Of a stretch of DNA of 64,000 nucleotides, positions 38,235 to 47,819 are shown piece by piece; positions within the stretch are counted from its first letter, which is position 1; each line of letters opens with the position of its first letter. Made by a program: the position numbers and the translations under genes. The notes under the pieces are model-generated. The model worked only from the letters and a program-made list of their open reading frames with translations, ran no database searches and was not told the DNA's origin. This DNA is from Victivallis sp. Marseille-Q1083 (GTDB taxonomy: Bacteria > Verrucomicrobiota > Lentisphaeria > Victivallales > Victivallaceae). The stretch covers positions 1 to 64,000 of the forward strand of contig NZ_CAHJXL010000002.1 of NCBI RefSeq assembly GCF_903645315.1, read 5' to 3'.

Positions 38235-38365
38235 ATCAAATCCGAGATTTTCACGATACAAATTGCTGAAACGGCCATTTTTCAAAAATTTACTAATATC
38301 CTGTCAACCCTCTTTATGCAACCGGGGCTTTCGGAAAATTCCGCAAAACCCGGCCGCCGGCCGCT

Positions 38366-41300
38366 TCAATCGAACAACAGGGAAAATTCGACATGGGTTT
38401 TGCCGTTCAGCGGGAATTTCAACTCCTTGGCCATGCCGTTGCGATGAAGCCGGAAGGCGACTTCGCCGGCCTGGTCGAACAGCCGCAGCCGGCAACCGCG
38501 GTCGTCCAGCTCGGCGACTTCGACATGGGTGGACATCTGCAGCGGTTCGACCGCGTAATTCGGCAGCAGCGTGATGATTTTCGCCTCATGCTCGACGACC
38601 TCGGCAGTGAAGTCACCGGCGGCGCAGTGAATGTTCACCGTCTGGCGGTTGCGGTCACTTGTCCAATCGGTGTTCAGCAGCATCAGAGTCCGGTGGCGCG
38701 GTCCGTTTTCCCAGCGCGTCCAGAAAATTTCGTCGGTAGCGGCGGTGACGTAATCGTCGGTCCGATAACGTTCCGCCAGACCGGCGATGATTCCGCCGAC
38801 CAATCGGGACAGTTTCTCGTGGCCGGGATAAGCGTAAAAGGTCAATAGATAGACCCAGCCTTGCCCGAAACGGTGCCGGACCAGCAGCGGCGCGCCGGTG
38901 TCGCTGTCGTAAGCGATGATTTCCGCGCCGTCGGAAAGCTGGATTCGGGCCGTCCGGCAGGGACCGTCCTCGTCCGGCGAAACGCTCGGCAGCCGCGAAA
39001 GGTCGACCGTCCGGTTCAGGGCCTGGTCGACATGGAAGTATTGGCCGCTGAATTCCGGTCCGGGTCCGCAGACTTTGACCCCGGCCAGTTCAGTCAGGTC
39101 GCCGTCGCGAAAGAGGGCCAGGTCGGCCATATCCAACAGGAATTGGCGGTCGACATGAGTGCTGAACTGGGCCAGTGACGTTAAGAGAACGCCGCCGGAA
39201 ACGACGAATTCGGTCAGTTTGACATAATCTTCGGCCAGCATGGTGTTCCAGCCGAGGTGCAGCAACAGACGGTAATCGTGAAACACGCCTGCGGACGCTT
39301 CGATCGGCAGTTGGTCGAAATCGCCGTAGGGGGTACCGGAGAAATAGAACCGCCGCCGGTCGAATTTCTGCCGGAACGGATGGGTCGAGGCCTGCGGCAT
39401 CAGCACATCCAGCAGTTGCCGGACTTTTTCCGGCTGCCGGTGCTCCCAACCGGGATCGGAACGGCCGAACTGGCCCCAGACGGCGTAATCGGGGCCCTGT
39501 TCCGGACCGCAGATGAATCCGTTGAACGGCGCCGCATAGCGGCCGTCGAGAACGGCGATGGCCGGCGCCGGCCGGCCGGCGCGCGGATGAGTTTGGGTGA
39601 ATTCGAAAAAGCGGCGCGTCATGCTGCGTTTGCCGCGGGTCAGGTAATCATCCCAGCCCTGGCGTTCTTCCTTGAATTGCAGGAACAGACTGTCTTCCTC
39701 ATAGATGACTTTGGCCCCCTGCATCCACGGCAGGAACAGGGCCAGAAAGTATTGATTCAGTTGGTCGGGGAAGTAAAGCTGCTTGGTGTGCTGGATGGCG
39801 ATGTGGACACCCCATTCCGTTTTGCCGAACGCCTTGGCGGCGCCGCGGGCGAGGGAGCCGAGGTGCTGGCTGTGCGCCACCAGCGTCTCCGTCCGGATAA
39901 AATCGAAGCCGGCCTGATAACAGTGCCGCTGACCGCCGGAAGCGTCGCCGATTCCGGCCGGCATCTGGCGGGCGTGGAGATCGTCGCTGATTTGCCGCAG
40001 GTGGGCGATGAAGCGGCAGTAGGCGTCGCGCATGTCCTGCGATCGGTTGTCCGGTTCGGCGGCGTAGACCGGTCCGCTGGCTTCATGCGGCCCGGCATTG
40101 TGGAAATAGGTTCCGGCCGCCGCCGCCAGCGCGCCGGAGCGGTAGCAGTTGGTGCCCTGGACAAAGATGTGGTAACGGCGGCACAACTCCCCCCAGCGGG
40201 TCAGTTCGGTGTCGCTGACCGCCGCATCGGTGGGATGGCCATGCTGTCGGAACGAGCGGAAAGCGACGAAATTGCCGAGCTGGGTGCGCCAGGTGTAATC
40301 GAGCAGCCAATCCATTTCGCCGTGCGAATCGTGCGGCACGGTCGTCATATCGAATCCGACTTTGACCGGCGGCGTTTCCGGCGGCAGGTCGTAGACCGCC
40401 CGGATTTTGCCGTGATTGCTTTGGCCGGCATTGGCGACGCTGACCGGGTAATCGCGGCCGTCGCCGGCCGGCGTGAAGGTGAAGTCGTTCCAGCCGGGAT
40501 GAAGGAGGCAGGACAATGTTTCATCCGGGGTGACGACGGTGATTCGGTCTTCGCGTTCGGCATAAATGCGGCCGGTCTGCGGCTGGTTGCGCAGCGCCCA
40601 GTGCGGCAACGACAAATCCAGATGGCTGCGGTATTGCCATTGGCCGGCGATACGGCTGATCAGCAGCGAGAGACCGCCGCCGGCGTTTCGCAGCATGATT
40701 TTGCCGTCGACCGGTAGCGTCAGGAAAATATCTTCCAGCAGTTGCGCCGAAAAATCATGCATCCGGAAGTAATGGATCACCCGTCGTTCGCTGCCGTCGG
40801 CAGCGATGAAACTCAATTCGATGTCGCCGTCGGCCACCGCTTCATAGCTGCCGTCCGGCGGAACGGCTTCGATGCCGACCGGCCACGGCCGGGCGGTTGT
40901 CCAGAGCGAGGGCCGGGCGGCCATCGCCTGAAGGTGCAGCAGCAATTCGCCGCTGCGTTGTTTGGGCGGCAGCGAAAGGGTGAACTCAACCTCTCCGCCC
41001 GGCGGCAGTACCGCCGCGTCCATGCGCGACCAGTTGATTTGTTCCAGCGGCAGCTGCGCCGCTTCCAGGACAGCCTGGCCGGCTTTGGGGGCCGGGCGGA
41101 ACCACAGGCAGTCGCTGCGGGTGACGACGACGGCGCAGCAGGAATATTTGCCGCCGACCGGGAAGATGAGCCGTCCGTCCTTTCGAATTTGCCCGGCGGT
41201 GAATTCGAAGGTGCCGGATTGGGTGCATAACGCAAACACGGCGCCGTCGCCGGCTTCGGCCTCCACCCGGATGCCGGCGATGCCGCGCCGGGTGGAGGAT

Positions 41301-41500
41301 TGCCAGTCAAGGCCGGGCAGCGGCACTTCCCGCGGGGACAGAATCGGCCCGAACCAGACGGTCGGATACTGCAATTCATAAAGTTGCCCGATTTTGCCTC
41401 CGCTGCAATGCAAACAACCATCCCAGCGGAACAGCGGATGATAATGGCGGCGCGAATATAAAAACTGATATCCCCATTCAATGCGGAAATTCAACTTCAT
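38366..41500 (-). CDS. large hydrolase-like protein, family not assigned
   Basis: A 1044-residue protein without a signal peptide. Residues 1-400 look beta-rich. Residues about 400-680 look like a TIM barrel, with DASGGQRHCYQAGFDFIRTETLVAHSQ and KTEWGVHIAIQH; the Glu of TEWG is a possible catalytic residue. Residues 750-900 recall the glutamine-amidotransferase-like domain common after GH42-type barrels (VVSGGVLLTSLAQF). A beta domain ends the protein. It is probably a retaining glycosidase-like enzyme, but this is inferred from layout alone. It stands alone between the rhamnose operon and a divergent phosphatase gene. Confidence 0.5.
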   Translation of the reverse strand: MKLNFRIEWGYQFLYSRRHYHPLFRWDGCLHCSGGKIGQLYELQYPTVWFGPILSPREVPLPGLDWQSSTRRGIAGIRVEAEAGDGAVFALCTQSGTFEFTAGQIRKDGRLIFPVGGKYSCCAVVVTRSDCLWFRPAPKAGQAVLEAAQLPLEQINWSRMDAAVLPPGGEVEFTLSLPPKQRSGELLLHLQAMAARPSLWTTARPWPVGIEAVPPDGSYEAVADGDIELSFIAADGSERRVIHYFRMHDFSAQLLEDIFLTLPVDGKIMLRNAGGGLSLLISRIAGQWQYRSHLDLSLPHWALRNQPQTGRIYAEREDRITVVTPDETLSCLLHPGWNDFTFTPAGDGRDYPVSVANAGQSNHGKIRAVYDLPPETPPVKVGFDMTTVPHDSHGEMDWLLDYTWRTQLGNFVAFRSFRQHGHPTDAAVSDTELTRWGELCRRYHIFVQGTNCYRSGALAAAAGTYFHNAGPHEASGPVYAAEPDNRSQDMRDAYCRFIAHLRQISDDLHARQMPAGIGDASGGQRHCYQAGFDFIRTETLVAHSQHLGSLARGAAKAFGKTEWGVHIAIQHTKQLYFPDQLNQYFLALFLPWMQGAKVIYEEDSLFLQFKEERQGWDDYLTRGKRSMTRRFFEFTQTHPRAGRPAPAIAVLDGRYAAPFNGFICGPEQGPDYAVWGQFGRSDPGWEHRQPEKVRQLLDVLMPQASTHPFRQKFDRRRFYFSGTPYGDFDQLPIEASAGVFHDYRLLLHLGWNTMLAEDYVKLTEFVVSGGVLLTSLAQFSTHVDRQFLLDMADLALFRDGDLTELAGVKVCGPGPEFSGQYFHVDQALNRTVDLSRLPSVSPDEDGPCRTARIQLSDGAEIIAYDSDTGAPLLVRHRFGQGWVYLLTFYAYPGHEKLSRLVGGIIAGLAERYRTDDYVTAATDEIFWTRWENGPRHRTLMLLNTDWTSDRNRQTVNIHCAAGDFTAEVVEHEAKIITLLPNYAVEPLQMSTHVEVAELDDRGCRLRLFDQAGEVAFRLHRNGMAKELKFPLNGKTHVEFSLLFD

Positions 41501-41732
41501 GATCGATTTTTGCTCCTGTGTCGATATTGATTCTATACCAATAATGCCGCTTGGGTGCTTTCGCCAGTATCGGGCGAGAGTTTCCGCGAAATTTCCCGGC
41601 CTCAGCCTTGCATAAAATCTTTTTGTCCGTTAATATTAAAAAAGTGGCAATTCACATTTGCCCGGGATGGACAATTTCCCAGGTAAACCGCTTCAGGCGG
41701 CAATTTGCCGGGAAAGTCAAGGATGATGAAAT

Positions 41733-41754
41733 GCGGCGGCTTGAATGCCGCCGC
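41733..41754 (+). promoter_or_regulatory. hairpin abutting the phosphatase ribosome-binding site
   Basis: A perfect 8-bp inverted repeat GCGGCGGC/GCCGCCGC with a 6-base loop ends one base before the GGAGG site (41755-41759) of the gene at 41769. It may limit access of ribosomes or mark a leader structure. The upstream 41501-41732 holds AT-rich promoter-like sequence but no gene. Confidence 0.45.
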
Positions 41755-41768
41755 GGAGGCAGTAGACG

Positions 41769-42302
41769 ATGCAAACCAACGGCAAACAGTGGGCGGTCAG
41801 GATGGCTGAAAAAGGGCCGGGCAATTTTTACCGGGTATCCGCCGATTTATACCGTTCGGCGCAGCCGGAGAACAAAAATTACCCGCAGCTTCAGGCATTG
41901 GGGATCAGGAGTGTGCTCAATTTGCGTTATCACCATCGGAATCCGAAGAATGGGGCGGCCGACTACCGGCTGAATTTTCTGGCAGTGCCGTTCAGTGCCG
42001 TCGATTTGACCTCGGCGGAATTGACGAAGGCGTTGAGGCTGTTCAAAACAGCGCCGAAGCCGGTGCTGGTGCACTGTTGGCACGGTTCCGACCGGACCGG
42101 AACGTTCTGCGCGGCCTATCGGATTGTGTTTGAAGACTGGAGTGTCGAAGCGGCGCTCGATGAATTGAAGAACGGCGGTTTCGGTTTTCACCGGCGGCTT
42201 TATGCGAACATTCCGGAACTGTTTCGCGCCGTCGACTGGCCGGCGGTCCAGGCGGCGGTATTGGCCGAAGAAAACCGGCCGCCGCCGGAGGCCGGTTCAT
42301 AA
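41769..42302 (+). CDS. dual-specificity/tyrosine phosphatase-like protein
   Basis: A 177-residue protein with the phosphatase signature HCWHGSDRTG, in which Cys103 is the nucleophile and Arg109 binds phosphate. The upstream segment LYRSAQPENKNYPQLQALGIRSVLNLR matches the TpbA-like group of small bacterial protein phosphatases. No export signal is evident. The substrate is unknown. The gene is convergent with the next and the coding ends overlap by 6 bases. Confidence 0.85.
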   Translation: MQTNGKQWAVRMAEKGPGNFYRVSADLYRSAQPENKNYPQLQALGIRSVLNLRYHHRNPKNGAADYRLNFLAVPFSAVDLTSAELTKALRLFKTAPKPVLVHCWHGSDRTGTFCAAYRIVFEDWSVEAALDELKNGGFGFHRRLYANIPELFRAVDWPAVQAAVLAEENRPPPEAGS

Positions 42303-43469
42303 AAGACACAGCAGCGCCGCCAGCGCCGTAAACAGGCCGGCCAGCGCCAGCTTGCCCCAGAAGACGTTGCGGCGGCTCCATTGCAGCAGCCCGGAAGTGG
42401 TGACGCCGCGGTAGGCGATGGCGAAGACCGCCAGCAGCGGCAGGATGAACATGACATTGTAAAGCAGGAGATACCACAGCCAGCGCCCGGCGCCCTGTTC
42501 CTTGGTCAACAGCACCAGCGTCGGCAGGTAAACCTGCCCGGTGCAGACGCTTTCAAGCACGGTGACCAGCACCCCGATCAGGAAGGCGCCGGGCAGCAGA
42601 TAACGGTAAGCGAGGCCGCGGCGCATCACCGTATGGATGCGCCGCTTGACAGCCGCCGGGAGCTGCAGTTTCACCGCCGCAGCGTTCCGGGTCCGCCGGA
42701 AGCGGATTGCGTCGAGCAGCGACAGTCCGGCGAACAGCAGCAGCAGCAGGATCATGGCGGATTCGATGAGGCGCTGCAGCGTTTGATAGCCGGAGAAAAG
42801 CTGCAGCGCCCGGAACAGCCCGAAGCCCAACGCCAGATAGGTGAGGAAACAGGCGAAGCAGTAGACTGACCCGACCCACAGCAATTGGCTTCCCCGGATT
42901 CTGGCCACCGCCAACAGGCTCAGAAAGAAAATCAGGGTGGAAAAGACGCACGGATTGATGCCGTCAACCAGTCCGGCGGCGGCGACGGCGCCGAGGGTGA
43001 AGGCGGCGGCCCGATTGTACACTGCTGCGTTATCGGCGTCTGCCGGGCCGCCGGCCGGGGGCGGAGCGGCGGTGGCCGGCGTCTGCAGGCAGTTTTCGAC
43101 TTCGAAAAGGAGGCGCCGGTCGATGGCGGTGAAGCCGCCGAGATAGAGCCGTCGGTCGAGAACGATGGCGACCGGTTCATTGTCGTCGATTTGCAGGGCG
43201 TCTTGGAGTTCGACCAGTTTCAAATAATTTTCCGTGATGCCGATGTCGTAATGGTTCAGCACATAGCGGCCGGCGAACCGTTCTGCCAGCCGCGGCAGTA
43301 CCAGAGCTTTGACTTTGGCGCATTCGTTGCAGCCGGGCTGGTAAAAAAAATCGACCGTCACCGGCTCGGCGGCGGACAAGCCGCCGGCCAGCAGGAACAC
43401 CAGGAGAATCGATGCCAAAAGGCTTCGGCGGACGGTTTGCCGACCGGGCCGGGATAATGCCGTTGCCAT
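42297..43469 (-). CDS. thioredoxin-like/DsbD-like membrane protein
   Basis: A 390-residue protein starting at MATALSRPGR; the open frame runs 25 codons further. It has an N-terminal signal or anchor (LLASILLVFLLAGGLSA) and a thioredoxin-like domain with FFYQPGCNEC (Cys47 and Cys50). Then come about six membrane helices with GINPCVFSTLIFFLSLL and CTGQVYLPTLVLL, in the style of the CcdA/DsbD electron carriers. The CxxC pair and the two membrane cysteines suggest transfer of reducing power across the membrane. The order thioredoxin first, membrane part second is the reverse of the usual DsbD C-terminal arrangement. It starts 4 bases after the acetyltransferase gene. Confidence 0.78.
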   Translation of the reverse strand: MATALSRPGRQTVRRSLLASILLVFLLAGGLSAAEPVTVDFFYQPGCNECAKVKALVLPRLAERFAGRYVLNHYDIGITENYLKLVELQDALQIDDNEPVAIVLDRRLYLGGFTAIDRRLLFEVENCLQTPATAAPPPAGGPADADNAAVYNRAAAFTLGAVAAAGLVDGINPCVFSTLIFFLSLLAVARIRGSQLLWVGSVYCFACFLTYLALGFGLFRALQLFSGYQTLQRLIESAMILLLLLFAGLSLLDAIRFRRTRNAAAVKLQLPAAVKRRIHTVMRRGLAYRYLLPGAFLIGVLVTVLESVCTGQVYLPTLVLLTKEQGAGRWLWYLLLYNVMFILPLLAVFAIAYRGVTTSGLLQWSRRNVFWGKLALAGLFTALAALLCLL

Positions 43470-43473
43470 CGCT

Positions 43474-43947
43474 TTATCCTTCCGAACGCGGCAGTTGCAT
43501 GGCGGTATAAGCGGAATCGGTTTCCCGGAAGCCCAGCTTCTCATAAAGGGCTTTGCCGGCCGGCGTGGCGGCCAGTTCCAACAGCGAAACCTGCCGCTGG
43601 GCGGCTTCGACCAGCAAGGCTTGCAGAATCAGCGTGGCGAGTCCCCGGCGGCGGTAGGCCGGCCGGGTATAGACGTTGAGCAGTTGGCCGGTCCGGCCGG
43701 TCGGATAGCGGAAATTGGCCGGTTTTTCCACCAGCAGCAAAAGGGCGACCGAAACCAGTTCCTCATCGGTATCCGCCACGTACGCGAGGCAGTCGCAACC
43801 GAGATGGCCGGTAAAAAAATCGGCCCACTGCCGCCGGAATGCGTCCCGGCTCTCCGGCGGGAATTCTCCGTGCTCTTCGCACAGAAAGTCCAGACGCAGT
43901 TGCACCAGTGCGTCGAGATCATCCGGAGTGGCTTTGCGAATTTTCAT
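43474..43947 (-). CDS. GNAT family N-acetyltransferase
   Basis: A 157-residue protein starting at MKIRKATPDDLDALVQLR. It has the GNAT core: VYTRPAYRRRGLATLILQALLVEA with the acetyl-CoA loop (RxxGxA) and the C-terminal ALYEKLGFRETDSAYTAMQL. The substrate cannot be predicted. It is coupled to the following membrane protein gene. Confidence 0.87.
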   Translation of the reverse strand: MKIRKATPDDLDALVQLRLDFLCEEHGEFPPESRDAFRRQWADFFTGHLGCDCLAYVADTDEELVSVALLLLVEKPANFRYPTGRTGQLLNVYTRPAYRRRGLATLILQALLVEAAQRQVSLLELAATPAGKALYEKLGFRETDSAYTAMQLPRSEG

Positions 43948-44084
43948 AAACCGGCCTTCTGGTTGTTTCGTTTCATAATCTAGCACCGGAAAGGGGAGAG
44001 GCAAGCCGGACCGGCAAAAGAATTTTCAAGCGGCCGCGGATGAGGCCGCTGCCGCTTGGCGCCGGAACCGCGTTGCGGTTTCGT

Positions 44085-44906
44085 TCAGGTGCTGCCAGCG
44101 CGTTGTTGCTTGCGGAAAGCCAGCGGCGAAATACCGCGGAACTTGCGGAACATCCGGCTGAAATAGTAAATGTCGCAGAAGCCGCAGCTCTCGGCGATGT
44201 CGGCGATCGGCAATTCCGTCCGGATCAGCAGCAGTGTGGCGCTGCGGATCCGTTGTTCCTGCACGTAATGCTGCGGCGAGATCCCGAAATAACTGGAAAA
44301 ACGGCGGATGAAAGTGCTCAATCCCATCTTGGCGAATTCGGCCAGTTCGGCGTTGGTGTAATTGCGGGCCGGATTCTGCTGTATCAGCCGCCAGACGGCG
44401 ATCAGGCCGGATTCGACCGGCCGGTATTGGAAGAGATATTGTTCCGGCAGCAGCGCCAGCGCGGCGGTCACCAGCGCGGTGACTTCGAATTCGAGCCGGA
44501 ATCCGGAGTTGCGGCGTTCCTGCAATTTGGTTGAAATCCGTTCGACCAGCGCTTCCAGAGCGGTTGACGGCGGCAGGCGGCAGCAGAAATCGCGGCAGTT
44601 GGACAGATCGCCGTCGACCAGGAAGTGAAGGTAGAATTTATCAAGCGGTCCGGTCAGCGACGAATTGAATTCGGTCTGCGGCGCGATCACCCAGACTTCC
44701 CCGGCGCGCATCGACAGCGTTTGGTCATGGTAATGGAGCAGACCGGTATTGCTCCAGGGACGGTAAAGCCGCCAGTAGGGCGCCGGCGGACCGCCGATCT
44801 GCCAATCGTTCAGCACATCCCGCCGGCACAGCAGAATTTCCACCGCCGGGCCGCTCAATTGGAAAACCTGGTGTCGGCTGTCACTGCTGTCGTTGATATT
44901 TTTCAT
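44085..44906 (-). CDS. AraC family transcriptional regulator
   Basis: A 273-residue regulator with N-terminal sensing domain (VEILLCRRDVLNDW, YWRLYRPWSNTGLLHYHDQ, GEVWVIAPQTEFNS). The double helix-turn-helix has LAEFAKMGLSTFIRRFSSYF and IADIAESCGFCDIYYFSRMFRKFRGISPLAFR. It is a paralogue of 24862-25686 along its whole length. It starts after GGAGGAA. It is divergent from the pilin-like gene at 45183, repeating the layout of the first cassette, so it probably controls the DUF4838, GH95-like and GH29 genes behind it. Confidence 0.88.
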   Translation of the reverse strand: MKNINDSSDSRHQVFQLSGPAVEILLCRRDVLNDWQIGGPPAPYWRLYRPWSNTGLLHYHDQTLSMRAGEVWVIAPQTEFNSSLTGPLDKFYLHFLVDGDLSNCRDFCCRLPPSTALEALVERISTKLQERRNSGFRLEFEVTALVTAALALLPEQYLFQYRPVESGLIAVWRLIQQNPARNYTNAELAEFAKMGLSTFIRRFSSYFGISPQHYVQEQRIRSATLLLIRTELPIADIAESCGFCDIYYFSRMFRKFRGISPLAFRKQQRAGST

Positions 44907-44979
44907 TCGGGCTTCCTCCGGAATCGTTCTGACATATCATAACATTTTGTCGGGTGGAGTCAAGCGGAAACGGCATGAA

Positions 44980-45035
44980 TACACAAAAAAAAGGAATTCC
45001 AGTCTATTGTTTTTCGAGGGAAAATCAGTTATACT
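44980..45035 (+). promoter_or_regulatory. promoter of pilin-like gene 3 with one operator half-site
   Basis: TACACAAA at 44980-44987 matches the left half of the operator seen at 25856 and 27083. It lies 27 rather than 25 bases before a -35 box TTGTTT (45007-45012); 17 bases later is the -10 box TATACT (45030-45035). The right half-site is not present, so regulation may differ from the other two. Confidence 0.55.
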
Positions 45036-45182
45036 TTATTATAGAGAACGATTGGAACGTTGCGCAACGGAAAATCGGCGGCATAACGAAGAAAAAAGGC
45101 GGATCGGCCGGAGAAACTGTTCGAAGGCGTGCATTGCCGGATGGGGATTCGGAAACTTGTAAAAAAGTACAGGGAGAACAAA

Positions 45183-45893
45183 ATGATGAAAAAGAAGAAT
45201 TTTACATTGATCGAATTGCTGGTTGTGATCGCGATAATCGCTATTCTGGCCAGCATGCTGCTGCCGGCGCTGGCCAAGGCGAAAGCCAAGGCCCAGACGA
45301 TCAAATGTATCGGCAACCTGAAGCAGCAGGGACTGGCTTTTCAAATGTATTGCAATGACAACGACGATGCCGTGCCGTACGGAAAAATCGGCTGGCTGGA
45401 TGAGCACTCGAGCAGTTGGATCAGCAACTTTTACACTTATCTCGGCAGCGTCGATGTCTTTCGCTGTCCGACGGACAATATCGCTTACGGAACCGATTTT
45501 TACTTTTTGAACGACAAAGATGAACACATCGATCGTTATATGGGGTCCTATGGTTACAACAACCAGCTCGGGCGGCCCGATCCCGATTTCGGCAACGGCG
45601 TTCTCAAGCTGGCCAATTTGAAGAACGCTTCGCCGATTGTTTGCGATATTCATGAACAGGCTTTTATGGCACAGCACGCGATTACCGTGGCCAATATGCT
45701 GAAGGCGACGCCGGACTCCTGCTGCCCGGTGCCGCGTCACGAATTGCGGGTCAATCTGGTGTTCAGCGACGGCCATGCCGCCGGCATGACGCCGCAGCAG
45801 ATGCTGGCTGAAGCGGATCAGGCGTCGATGCGCTGGGACAACCGGATCGTCAACGAAGGGATCAGCTTCGGCGCCTGGATGACCGGTTATTGA
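45183..45893 (+). CDS. prepilin-like H-X9-DG protein 3
   Basis: A 236-residue protein starting at [15 protein letters not shown]; earlier in-frame codons lie between promoter and start. It has the prepilin signal [19 protein letters not shown], then [22 protein letters not shown] and a C-terminal H-x9-DG motif ([17 protein letters not shown]). It heads the second glycan cassette; the DUF4838 gene follows after 87 bases. Presumed envelope-located after processing by prepilin peptidase. Confidence 0.88.
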   Translation: MMKKKNFTLIELLVVIAIIAILASMLLPALAKAKAKAQTIKCIGNLKQQGLAFQMYCNDNDDAVPYGKIGWLDEHSSSWISNFYTYLGSVDVFRCPTDNIAYGTDFYFLNDKDEHIDRYMGSYGYNNQLGRPDPDFGNGVLKLANLKNASPIVCDIHEQAFMAQHAITVANMLKATPDSCCPVPRHELRVNLVFSDGHAAGMTPQQMLAEADQASMRWDNRIVNEGISFGAWMTGY

Positions 45894-45980
45894 GATGGGA
45901 AACCGGAATTGAAAAATGGAATATCAAAAATGGCCGGAAACACCATTCTTTCCGGCCGGGAAAAAAAGGAGAAACGATCG

Positions 45981-47819
45981 ATGCGTTGGTGTGTTGCCGT
46001 GCCGCTGGTGATTCTGGCGCAGTTGGCCCCCGGACTGCAGGCGTTCCGCTTTGACCGCGGAGAGGAACCGCCGGCAATCTGGATTCATCCGGAGTGCGAG
46101 CCGGTGGTCAAATATGCGGCGTCGGAACTGGCTTTTCATCTGAAGGAGAGTCTGGCGCAGGAGTGTTCAATCCGGCAGAGCGATCTTCTGGAGGTCGCCG
46201 AATTGCGGATCGCCGGCGACGCGGTCCGGTTGACGGCGCCGGAATTGCAGACGGCGGTTGATTCCTACACGCTGCAGATCCGGCCGGATTCCATTTCCGT
46301 TTATGCGGCGTCCGGAAATGAACGGGGGGTGCTTTATGGCGTTTACGCGTTGCTGGAGGACGATTTCCGGTGCCGCTGGTACACGCCGGAACTGACGGTG
46401 ATTCCGGAAGTGGAACACCTGGAAATTGCCGAAGGCGTCCGGCAATACGCGCCGCCGGTACAGTGGCGGGAAGTTTTTTATTATGAGGCCGCCGAGCCGG
46501 TTTTTGCCGGCCGTCAACGGCTGAACGGCAATACGTCGGGCCGTTGCGAACGTTCGCCCGGCCGCCGGGTGATCGACGAGGGCGCGCACGGCGATTGGGG
46601 CCTCTGGTGCCACAGTATGTTTTCGCTGCTGGACCCGGAACTCTACCAGACCCATCCGGAATATTTCGCCGAGGTCGACGGCAAACGGGTGGCGCCGAAG
46701 CCCGACGGGACCCAGGCCTGCATGACCGACCCGGCCGTGGCCGATATCGTCATCGAAGCCTTGCGGAAAAAGATTGCCGCGACCCCGCCGCCGTCCGTCC
46801 CGTGGGCCGGGCCGTTGCGGTACTGGAGCGTCAGCCAGATGGATGGCCGGGGGTATTGCACTTGCAGTCGCTGCGCCGCCGTCGACCGGGAAAATGGATC
46901 GCCGATCGGCTCCATTCTGCAATTGGTCAACCGGGTGGCGGAGGCGTTTCCCGATTACCGCATCGGCACGCTCGCCTACGACTATTCACGGCATGTGCCG
47001 GGCGCGACCCGGCTGCAGCCGAATGTGGTGATTCAGCTCTGCTCGATTGAGGCGCCGCGCGTCGCGGCGAATGAACCGGTGTCGACTTCGCCCAAACATC
47101 AATCTTTTCGGGACGACATCGTCAATTGGGGCAGATTGTGCAATGACATCGTCCTCTGGGATTACGTCGTTCAGTTCCAGAATCTGGTGGCGCCTTATCC
47201 GAACTGGAATGTGCTGCAGGACAACATCCGGTTTTACGCCGGGCACCACGTCACCGGGATCTTTTGCCAGGGCAACCGGGACCGCGGCGGAGAATTCGCC
47301 GAGCTGCGCGCTTACTTGCTGAGTAAACTGTTATGGGATCCCGATTGCGATCTCGAACGGCATCGGCAGGATTTCCTGGCCGCCTGGTATGGTGCCGCCG
47401 CGCCCTGCATCGCCGAATACCTGGCCCGCCAGGAACGCGAGCTGGCGAAATCCGGCCTGCCGCTGTCGATGGACGGAGAAGTGGCCGCTCATCGCAACGG
47501 TTTCCTGTCTGAAGTGAACCTGCGCGTTTACAACGAGCTTTTCGATCAGGCGGAAGCGGCGGTCGCCGCCGATCCGGAAAGGCTGAATCGGGTGCGGAAG
47601 GAGCGGCTCGGGATCCAGTATGTCCAGCTCCGGCTGCGGTATGGCACGCCGGAAGAACGCCGGAAGGTGCTCGCCGATTTTACCGCCTGCGCCGAAAAGA
47701 ATGGCGTCTGGATGTTGAGTGAAGTGGATTGGCGGGAAGACCAGGCCGGAAATCGCGCCATGTTTTTCAAACGCATTTCCGACGAATTGGATGCGGAGGA
47801 CAATGAACACGGGAGATGA
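45981..47819 (+). CDS. DUF4838 domain protein, secreted
   Basis: A 612-residue protein starting at MRWCVAVPLVILAQLAPGLQA, a clean signal peptide, after AAAGGAG. The N-terminal part (ELAFHLKESL, GNERGVLYGVYALLEDDFRCRWYTPE) is the glucuronidase-N-like domain common before DUF4838. The DUF4838 part has YWSVSQMDGRGYCTCSRCAAVDRENGSP and PNVVIQLCSIEAP. Its activity is not established; a carbohydrate-active role is likely from domain company. It is paralogous to 51922-53682. Its last 17 bases overlap the following GH95-like gene. Confidence 0.85.
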   Translation: MRWCVAVPLVILAQLAPGLQAFRFDRGEEPPAIWIHPECEPVVKYAASELAFHLKESLAQECSIRQSDLLEVAELRIAGDAVRLTAPELQTAVDSYTLQIRPDSISVYAASGNERGVLYGVYALLEDDFRCRWYTPELTVIPEVEHLEIAEGVRQYAPPVQWREVFYYEAAEPVFAGRQRLNGNTSGRCERSPGRRVIDEGAHGDWGLWCHSMFSLLDPELYQTHPEYFAEVDGKRVAPKPDGTQACMTDPAVADIVIEALRKKIAATPPPSVPWAGPLRYWSVSQMDGRGYCTCSRCAAVDRENGSPIGSILQLVNRVAEAFPDYRIGTLAYDYSRHVPGATRLQPNVVIQLCSIEAPRVAANEPVSTSPKHQSFRDDIVNWGRLCNDIVLWDYVVQFQNLVAPYPNWNVLQDNIRFYAGHHVTGIFCQGNRDRGGEFAELRAYLLSKLLWDPDCDLERHRQDFLAAWYGAAAPCIAEYLARQERELAKSGLPLSMDGEVAAHRNGFLSEVNLRVYNELFDQAEAAVAADPERLNRVRKERLGIQYVQLRLRYGTPEERRKVLADFTACAEKNGVWMLSEVDWREDQAGNRAMFFKRISDELDAEDNEHGR

